Origin: Rubrivivax sp.
GTDB lineage: Bacteria; Pseudomonadota; Gammaproteobacteria; Burkholderiales; Burkholderiaceae_C
DNA: 35,102 bases
Assembly (NCBI GenBank): GCA_016789955.1
Contig: JAEUPB010000047.1
Span: 1 to 35,102, forward strand
Reading direction: 5' to 3'
The notes under the pieces are model-generated. The model had not been told where the DNA came from and searched no databases. It saw only the letters and a program-made list of their open reading frames with translations. Of this stretch, positions 30,154 to 35,102 are shown one piece after another; the stretch's first letter is position 1; every line of letters begins with the position of its first letter. The position numbers and the translations under genes were made by a program.

Positions 30154-30174
30154 TCACTTGCCTTTCGCAAGTGA
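30154..30174. promoter_or_regulatory. Perfect palindrome (HxlR-type operator candidate) with overlapping promoter
   Basis: TCACTTGC-CTTTC-GCAAGTGA is a perfect 8-bp inverted repeat, 7 nt from the truncated HxlR start and 66 nt before the membrane protein gene. A plus-strand promoter fits over it: TTGCCT (30158-30163), a 16-nt spacer and TAGACT (30180-30185). An HxlR dimer bound here would block that promoter. Binding is inferred. Confidence 0.55.
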
Positions 30175-30240
30175 AACGGTAGACTGCCGCGGGCACCGGC
30201 CGGCGCATCGAGCGGGCCGGGCCCGCCGGAGGGGACCCCC

Positions 30241-30675
30241 ATGCGCAAGTCGTTCTGGATGGCCGTGCTGGCCTACCTCGTGCCGACCTTTCCGCTCGGC
30301 TACGTGTGGCACCTGGTGGCGTTCGCCGACCGCTACCACCAGCTGCAGATGTACCGCAGCGAGGTGATCATCCCGCTGGGCCTGGCCTCGATGGTGATCC
30401 AGGCGCTGGCGTTCGCGTGGGCCTATCCGCGCCTGTACCCGCCCGCGCGCGTGCCGTGGGTCCGAGGCGCCCTCGGCTTCGGCGGCCTGTTCGGCGTGAT
30501 GGCCTGGTCGTTCGTGGTGCTGCCGGTGGCGGCCAAGTACCGCATGGCGTCGGTGCAGGACTTCATCGTGCTGGAAACCTGCTTCACGGCGCTGCAGTTC
30601 GCCATCGTCTCGCCGCTGATCGCGCTGGCCCATCGGCCCGGCCGGCACCCAGCGGCGGCAGCCGTGTCGGCCTGA
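30241..30675 (+). CDS. Small four-helix membrane protein
   Basis: A 144-residue protein with four hydrophobic helices (starting near residues 6, 43, 78 and 113), for instance FWMAVLAYLVPTFPLGYVW and ALGFGGLFGVMAWSFVVLPV. I do not recognise the family with certainty; it resembles the small uncharacterised membrane proteins often paired with HxlR regulators. A strong GGAGGGG ribosome binding site lies 7 nt before ATG 30241, and the promoter overlaps the palindrome at 30154-30174. With the HxlR gene truncated, it may now be expressed without repression. Confidence 0.7.
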   Translation: MRKSFWMAVLAYLVPTFPLGYVWHLVAFADRYHQLQMYRSEVIIPLGLASMVIQALAFAWAYPRLYPPARVPWVRGALGFGGLFGVMAWSFVVLPVAAKYRMASVQDFIVLETCFTALQFAIVSPLIALAHRPGRHPAAAAVSA

Positions 30676-30688
30676 TCGCGGGCGCGCC

Positions 30689-31018
30689 ATGCCCTACGAC
30701 CCCCACCTGGCCGACCGGATGCGTGCGGCGCTGCACGCGCGCGCCGGGATCGTCGAGAAGAAGATGTTCGGCGGCTATTGCTGGATGCTGCGCGGCCACA
30801 TGCTGTGCGGCGTGGAAGTGGGGCGCTACATGTTCCGGGTGGGCGCGGCGCAGGAGGCGGATGCGCTCTCGCGACCCGGTGCCCGCCCGATGGACATCAC
30901 GGGCAAGCCCATGAAGGGGTTCGTCTGGGTGGATGCTTCGGCCGTCACCGCCGGCGCGGCGCTGGAGGGGTGGATCGATCTCGCTGCGCGGTACGTGGGC
31001 GGGCTGGCGCCGAAGTAG
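30689..31018 (+). CDS. TfoX/Sxy N-terminal-domain protein
   Basis: A 109-residue protein made only of the TfoX N-terminal domain. Diagnostic segments are KKMFGGYCWMLRGHMLCGVE and then YMFRVG and MKGFVWVDA. Full-length TfoX/Sxy controls competence genes with CRP in gammaproteobacteria, but single N-domain proteins like this one are common in other groups and of unknown role. It starts 13 nt after the membrane protein stop, on the same strand, so it may be part of the same transcript. 31019-31186 after it holds no gene. Confidence 0.85.
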   Translation: MPYDPHLADRMRAALHARAGIVEKKMFGGYCWMLRGHMLCGVEVGRYMFRVGAAQEADALSRPGARPMDITGKPMKGFVWVDASAVTAGAALEGWIDLAARYVGGLAPK

Positions 31019-31164
31019 GGTTCGCGAGCGATGCGGGTCGGAGTGCCGCTCGCCGCACCGCTGGCCGTGCGGGCGCAGACACCCGGTCGCGTGTCTCGCA
31101 TCGCCGACGTCTCTGGCGGCGCGGCGGGCCCGCAGCCAGTCGCCTTCGCGCCGGCCTTGCGCGA

Positions 31165-31192
31165 TTCGCCGTCGCGAACGACGACGTACTAT
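31165..31192 (+). promoter_or_regulatory. Candidate promoter with dyad for the XRE-ImmA/DUF4411 operon
   Basis: A -10-like TACTAT (31187-31192) is preceded by an inverted repeat TTCGC-CGTC-GCGAA (31165-31178) that covers the expected -35 position. XRE-type antitoxins commonly repress their own promoter through such dyads. The match to a -35 consensus is poor. Confidence 0.35.
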
Positions 31193-31221
31193 CCTTGTTC
31201 TGACTGTTGTTTGCTATCCCG

Positions 31222-32412
31222 GTGACCGAATCTGCGCCCGTCAATCCGAAAGTGCTTGCCTGGGCACGCACCGAGGGTGGCTGGCACCCGGAGCAAGTCG
31301 CCAAGACGCTTCACGTCAAGCCGGAGCGAGTCGTCGCCTGGGAGGAGGGCGCGCGCAAGCCCACGTTTCGCCAGGTGGAGAACCTGGCCCGCATGTTCCA
31401 TCGCCCCCTTAGCGTCTTCTTCCAGCCGACTCCACCCGATTTGCCGCCTCTGGCCGCCGAGTATCGGCGCCTGCCAGGGGTAGCGGTCGGCGCCGAATCG
31501 CCGTCGCTGCGTCTAGCGATCCGACAGATGCTGAATCGGCGCGCGCTGGCGCTCGGCCTGCTGGAAGATCTGGGCGAAGCCCCGCGACCTTTCGATCTAG
31601 TCGCGCACATTGTCGAAGGCCCAGTGGCCGTTGGAGCGCGACTGCGTGCAGCGCTTGGCGTTGCCATTGAGGCCCAATTGGGTTGGGGCAATGAGTGGCA
31701 GGCGTGGCGCGCTTGGCGTGACGCTGCCGAGGCCACTGGTGTGCTCGTGTTCCAGTTTGCGAAGGTGACGCTCGAAGAGGCGCGAGGGCTGTCGTTGTTG
31801 GATTGGCCGCTGCCGGTAGTGGGCATCAACGGCAAGGAGCGCGTGCCCGAGGCAAAGGCATTCACATTGATGCACGAACTCGTGCACCTGATGCTTGCGC
31901 GAGGAAACGAGGAAGAGCCGGCATTGACCGAAAGGAGAAGCGCAGCCGAGTGGTTGGCGGTCGAGCGTTTCGCCGAAGTCGCAGCAAGCCACGCCCTGGT
32001 GCCTGAAGATGCGTTGCGACAGGCCGTGGGGCCGGCGTCCACTCCAGACCGCACATGGTCTATCGCCGAAGTGCAGCGTCTCGCTCGCCGCGTCAGGATC
32101 ACACCGCTGGCGCTGGCCACCCGGCTGCGCGAGTCGGGCTTGATGTCGTGGCAGCGCTATCACAACTGGCGTACCGAGTGGGCAAGATTCGTCGCATCCC
32201 TACCCAATCGGGGCGGCGGATTCGCGACGCCTGCCGAGAAGGCCGTGGGGCGTACCGGCCGGCCCTTCGTGAAGTTGGTGCTGGAGTCCATGGACGCCAA
32301 CCGCATCACCTCGGTGGATGCCGCGCGTTTCCTCGATCTGAAGTTCCAGCACTTCGATCAGCTGCGCACGTTGTTGCGTGGACCCGGCGAAGGGAAGGAC
32401 GGCGATGCCTAG
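31222..32412 (+). CDS. XRE-family HTH / ImmA-IrrE metallopeptidase (antitoxin partner)
   Basis: A protein of about 396 residues. The N-terminal XRE-type helix-turn-helix (about 8-65: ARTEGGWHPEQVAKTLHVKP, then WEEGARKPTFRQVENLA) is followed by an ImmA/IrrE zinc-peptidase domain with HELVH at 218-222 and the distal Glu in VERFAEVAASHALVP. A third region (from about 305) reads NRGGGFATPAEKAVGRTGRP. Homologues with the same layout are paired with DUF4411 PIN toxins and act as the antitoxin/regulator. GTG 31222 gives MTESAPVNPKVLAWAR, the usual start; TTG 31207 is an alternative. The end overlaps the toxin gene by 8 nt. Base composition is lower in GC than in the operon, suggesting transfer. Confidence 0.85.
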   Translation: MTESAPVNPKVLAWARTEGGWHPEQVAKTLHVKPERVVAWEEGARKPTFRQVENLARMFHRPLSVFFQPTPPDLPPLAAEYRRLPGVAVGAESPSLRLAIRQMLNRRALALGLLEDLGEAPRPFDLVAHIVEGPVAVGARLRAALGVAIEAQLGWGNEWQAWRAWRDAAEATGVLVFQFAKVTLEEARGLSLLDWPLPVVGINGKERVPEAKAFTLMHELVHLMLARGNEEEPALTERRSAAEWLAVERFAEVAASHALVPEDALRQAVGPASTPDRTWSIAEVQRLARRVRITPLALATRLRESGLMSWQRYHNWRTEWARFVASLPNRGGGFATPAEKAVGRTGRPFVKLVLESMDANRITSVDAARFLDLKFQHFDQLRTLLRGPGEGKDGDA

Positions 32413-32899
32413 CGGCGGGGGCGAGGTCGTGTACTCAGTCGACACGAACGCCTTCATGGACTGGCAGGCGCGCTACTACCCGACGGATGTCTTCAAGAGC
32501 CTCGTTGCGCACATGGCCGGCCTGGTGCAGGCGAGCCGCCTTCAAGCCGCCGCGCTTGTACAAGAAGAGATTGATGCAGTCGGTACACCGGAACTCGTGG
32601 AATGGGCTAGGACCAACGCCGGCATCTTCGTGCCCACCAAGGCCCTGATAGCCGGTGCGCTGACCATTCAGGGCCAGTTTCCAGGTTTGCGCGATCCGAA
32701 GGCTGAGCATGAGGAAGCTGATGCCTACGTCATCGAGCTAGCCCGACTTCGCGACGGCATCGTAGTTACCCAAGAGACACCCGCGGCTGAAAAGAACCGG
32801 CCGCGTCGCACGCACTTCATTCCCGATGTCTGTCGCGAGCTCGGGGTTCCCTGCATCAGCCTGTTAGGGCTGATGCGGCGCGAGAAGTGGGCGTTGTGA
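32405..32899 (+). CDS. DUF4411 PIN-like toxin
   Basis: A 164-residue PIN-like nuclease of the DUF4411 family. Acidic candidates are Asp13 (YSVDTNAFMDW), Glu54/Glu55 (ALVQEEIDAVG) and Asp106 (HEEADAYVIELA), followed by the VVTQETPAAEKNRP and HFIPDVCRELGVPCISLLGL patterns of the family. The gene overlaps its XRE-ImmA partner by 8 nt (ATGCCTAG), the standard arrangement for this toxin-antitoxin type. The target is unknown; RNA cleavage is inferred from the fold. After it 138 nt contain no gene; a TTGACT (32983-32988) may be a -35 for the next gene. Confidence 0.85.
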   Translation: MPSGGGEVVYSVDTNAFMDWQARYYPTDVFKSLVAHMAGLVQASRLQAAALVQEEIDAVGTPELVEWARTNAGIFVPTKALIAGALTIQGQFPGLRDPKAEHEEADAYVIELARLRDGIVVTQETPAAEKNRPRRTHFIPDVCRELGVPCISLLGLMRREKWAL

Positions 32900-33037
32900 C
32901 CTGCGAGCAACGACCGGCTGGGTTGTCTGGCAGGCGACCTATCCGTCGACGCGTCAATCTACCGGAGCGGAATTGGGGTCTGTTGACTTGGACTCGGACT
33001 TCAGCGGCGGTCGCGCTGTATTGCGTCAGGTGAGCAG

Positions 33038-33946
33038 ATGAAGCTCTGGGTCGGCGTCACTGACAGGAACTGGTTCGAGTTCCTGCGTGCTCGTGCGCCT
33101 GAGGAGGTGAACTTCTGGCAGCCTTCGGCCAAACGGCGTGCGGCAATGCTGGAAGCGGGTGCGCCCTTTCTCTTCAAGCTCCATGCTCCCCACAACTTCA
33201 TCGTCGGAGGGGGTTTCTTCGTTCGCTACAGCGCGCTGCCGGCACGGCTCGCCTGGGAGGCCTTCGGCCTCAACAATGGAGTTGCCGACTACGCGGCGCT
33301 CAGGCGCCGGGTCGAGCAGTACCGGGCCGAGCCCGTAGCCGGCGACCCGGAAATCGGCTGCAACGTGTTGAACCGGCCCTTCTTCTGGCAGGAGGAAGCC
33401 TGGATTCCCGTGCCCGCCGACTGGGCTCCGAACATCGTCCAGGGCAAAGGCTACGCATCGAGCGAACCGGCTGGGGCACGGCTCTGGTCGGCGGTGTTGG
33501 AGCGTTTGGAGCCCGTGATGCCCGAACAGGTCACTGACTCGCCCCGGTTCGGAGCCGACTACCTGACGCATGCCCGATTGGGCCAAGGCGCGTTCCGCGT
33601 GCTGGTCACCGATGCCTACCAACGCCGCTGTGCCATCACGGGCGAACGGACCTTGCCTGTCTTAGAGGCCGCACACATCCGACCCTATGCGGAGAATGGA
33701 CCGCACCTGACGTCCAACGGGCTGCTGCTGCGCTCCGACTTACACACGCTCTTTGACCGCGGCTACATCACCATTGCGGACGATCTACGGGTACAAGTGA
33801 GCCGGCGCATCCGTGAGGAGTTCGCCAACGGGCGCGAGTACTACCAGCATCACGGGCAATTGCTCGCGGTCAGGCCGGGCTCGCGCCACGACATGCCGGC
33901 GCCGGACTTCCTGCGGTGGCATAACGAAAGTCGCTTCCTCGGATGA
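33038..33946 (+). CDS. HNH endonuclease with possible modified-base-reader N-terminus
   Basis: A 302-residue protein. The C-terminal HNH_2 domain is complete: CAITGERTLPVLEAAHIRPY (198-217) with catalytic His213, then NGLLLRSDLHTLFDRG (227-242) with Asn227 and His236. The N-terminal 150 residues (KLWVGVTDRNWFEFL, NFWQPSAKRRAAM, APFLFKLHAPHNFIVGGGFF) resemble PUA/EVE-like modules of restriction enzymes that read modified bases, but this is a weaker assignment. It would cut invading DNA. An AGGTGA site lies 6 nt before ATG 33038. The Mrr gene follows on the same strand after 28 nt, so the two restriction genes are probably co-transcribed. Confidence 0.8.
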   Translation: MKLWVGVTDRNWFEFLRARAPEEVNFWQPSAKRRAAMLEAGAPFLFKLHAPHNFIVGGGFFVRYSALPARLAWEAFGLNNGVADYAALRRRVEQYRAEPVAGDPEIGCNVLNRPFFWQEEAWIPVPADWAPNIVQGKGYASSEPAGARLWSAVLERLEPVMPEQVTDSPRFGADYLTHARLGQGAFRVLVTDAYQRRCAITGERTLPVLEAAHIRPYAENGPHLTSNGLLLRSDLHTLFDRGYITIADDLRVQVSRRIREEFANGREYYQHHGQLLAVRPGSRHDMPAPDFLRWHNESRFLG

Positions 33947-33974
33947 CGTAGCGCGTAGGCAAATGGAGAAGCGG

Positions 33975-34988
33975 ATGACTAGAAGTCCGATGTGGATGGT
34001 TCGCGCTGGAGAAGGTGGCGTGCACGTCGATGATTTCCGAACGGGGTCATACGTCGCCATTGGCTGGATCGAAATGGGCGACATGTCCACTCTGAATACG
34101 CGCGATCAGTTCGCCAAGGCGGTCGAGAAGGCGTATCCAGGTTCGCGCAAGATGCAGGTGGCCACCTCAGCAGGCCAAGCGTACCGTTTCGTGCGGGAGA
34201 TGAAGGTCGGTGACCGTGTGCTGACCTATGACCCCGGGCAGCGCGAGTATCTGGTCGGCACGATCGCCGGCGACTACACGTACAAGCCTGGCAAGGACGA
34301 CACCCACCCGCAGGTAAGGACGGTGAAGTGGGACGGTAGCGTTCAGCGCGATGCGCTGTCGGTGGCTACGCGCAACAGCCTCGGCGCCATCGCAACGCTC
34401 TTCCAGTTGCCCGCTGAAGCGGCTGAAGAGATCGAGCGGCTCTCGAACGGAAAGGTGTCGACGCCCCAGGCGGCCGCGAGCACGGTTGAAGAAGAGACGC
34501 AAGTCGAACTAATCTTCAAGGACATCCAGAGCAAGGCCTTCGAGTTCATCAAGGACAAGATCAGCCAGCTCGACTGGGAGGACATGCAGGAACTGGTGGC
34601 CGGGTTGCTGCGCGCGATGGGCTACAAGACGCGCGTCTCGCCGAGCGGCCCCGATCGGGGCAAGGACATCGTGGCTTCACCTGACGGCTTCGGCTTCGAG
34701 AGCCCGCGCATCGTGGTGGAGGTCAAGCATCGCACCGGCAGCGCAATGGGTAGCCAAGAGGTGAGGAGCTTTCTAGGCGGCCGACACAAGGACGACAAAG
34801 GGCTGTATGTCAGCACTGGCGGCTTCTCGAAGGATGCGCGGTACGAGGCGGAGCGCGCAAGCATCCCGCTCACGCTGATGGACCTCGACGATTTGGTGCG
34901 GGCGATCCTTGAGCACTACGAGCGGATGGATGCTGATGCGCAGCGGCTGGTGTCGTTGCGCAGAGCCTGTCCTGAATTTTGTGTGTGA
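33975..34988 (+). CDS. Mrr-type restriction endonuclease, C-terminus altered by IS insertion
   Basis: A 337-residue protein with an N-terminal reader-like domain (MWMVRAGEGGVHVDDFRTGS, AIGWIEMGD, GDRVLTYDPGQREYLVG; about 5-105) and a C-terminal Mrr nuclease domain. The PD-(D/E)XK core is Glu206 (MQELVAG), Asp231 (DRGKDIVAS), Glu249-Val-Lys251 (VVEVKHRTG) and Gln261 (SQEVRSFLGG), so catalysis should be intact. ATG 33975 was chosen because GGAGAAG precedes it; ATG 33963 is in frame 4 codons earlier. The last residues ACPEFCV are encoded by the end of an IS256-type element beginning near 34963, replacing the normal last few residues. Type IV (modification-dependent) restriction is likely. Confidence 0.85.
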   Translation: MTRSPMWMVRAGEGGVHVDDFRTGSYVAIGWIEMGDMSTLNTRDQFAKAVEKAYPGSRKMQVATSAGQAYRFVREMKVGDRVLTYDPGQREYLVGTIAGDYTYKPGKDDTHPQVRTVKWDGSVQRDALSVATRNSLGAIATLFQLPAEAAEEIERLSNGKVSTPQAAASTVEEETQVELIFKDIQSKAFEFIKDKISQLDWEDMQELVAGLLRAMGYKTRVSPSGPDRGKDIVASPDGFGFESPRIVVEVKHRTGSAMGSQEVRSFLGGRHKDDKGLYVSTGGFSKDARYEAERASIPLTLMDLDDLVRAILEHYERMDADAQRLVSLRRACPEFCV

Positions 34989-35102
34989 GGCATACCATGA
35001 CCCACAGGAGCATGTATGCCGAGCAAGGAACCGAGCAGAACGAAGCTGAGGAATGCCAGGATTGCCGCTGAGTCGGCGGCGTTGCCGAAGATCCCGAAGG
35101 AA
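34963..35102 (+). mobile_element. Left end of an IS256-family insertion sequence (runs off the window)
   Basis: At 34963 the sequence changes from Mrr coding to GAGCCTGTCCTGAATTTTGT, a terminal inverted repeat of the kind found at IS256-family ends, followed 50 nt later by a transposase start. The Mrr stop codon (34986-34988) lies within this repeat. The other IR and target duplication are outside the window. Confidence 0.7.
35016..35102 (+). CDS. IS256-family transposase, N-terminal 29 codons
   Basis: An ATG at 35016, preceded by AGGAG (35006-35010, 5-nt spacing), opens a frame MPSKEPSRTKLRNARIAAES and then AALPKIPKE to the window end. The LPKIPKE motif is typical for the N-terminus of IS256-type (MULE-like DDE) transposases of Burkholderiales, where PxIPKEL precedes the DNA-binding region. 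Only the first residues are visible, so family assignment rests on this motif together with the terminal repeat upstream. Confidence 0.65.
   Translation, partial: MPSKEPSRTKLRNARIAAESAALPKIPKE

Noticed and set aside
1-35102. CRISPR arrays, tRNA or rRNA genes, prophage structural genes
   Set aside because: No regularly spaced repeats, no tRNA cloverleaf sequence or rRNA stretch and no phage structural proteins were seen on either strand.

Overview
The window comes from a chromosome with very high GC and very dense coding. Gene content points to a betaproteobacterium of the order Burkholderiales: a Bug-family (TctC-type) extracytoplasmic binding protein, a branched-chain-type (Liv) ABC transporter inside a catabolic operon, LysR control, and heavy use of 4-nt ATGA/GTGA gene overlaps. 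This assignment is inference from gene content; there is no rRNA or other phylogenetic marker here.

Layout. 1-5.1 kb is accessory: the 3' end of a TPR-rich regulator, a small membrane protein that looks frameshifted, a MetX-like alpha/beta hydrolase, a VapBC toxin-antitoxin pair behind three abutting perfect dyads, an EamA exporter, and a 200-bp chimeric scar made of pieces of two genes that lie intact near 27 and 29 kb. 5.1-6.1 kb carries a LysR regulator. It runs convergently into the main feature of the window, an 18-gene minus-strand operon (21523 down to 6078) with no gap larger than 25 nt. That operon encodes a complete Liv-type ABC importer (LivG, H, M, binding protein, F), an orphan Bug binding protein, an ADP-forming acyl-CoA synthetase, a degenerate AMP-forming ligase homologue, an enoyl-CoA hydratase, a 2-oxopentenoate-type hydratase, two SDRs (one without the catalytic Tyr/Lys), two F420-reductase-like Rossmann proteins, two NIPSNAP proteins, a cupin and a muconolactone-isomerase-like protein. 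Together they suggest uptake and CoA-dependent breakdown of an unidentified carboxylic (perhaps aromatic-derived) acid. A perfect FNR/Anr-type box (TTGATGCCGATCAA) lies just upstream of the first gene.

21.7-25.7 kb holds a 1109-residue adenylate cyclase/AAA ATPase/TPR signalling protein immediately downstream of a second VapBC pair that has its own palindromes. 25.8-30.7 kb has a rhomboid protease, a secreted-type amidohydrolase, the decayed remains of a BIG2 (Ig-like) surface protein, an intact AAA/DUF4143 ATPase, a truncated HxlR regulator with an intact palindromic operator, and the small membrane protein that operator appears to control.

From about 31 kb to the end, base composition is visibly less GC-rich and the gene set becomes a defence island: TfoX-N protein at its border, an XRE-ImmA/IrrE metallopeptidase paired with a DUF4411 PIN toxin, an HNH nuclease with a possible DNA-reader N-terminus, and an Mrr-type restriction endonuclease whose last codons are replaced by the end of an IS256-family element that runs off the window.
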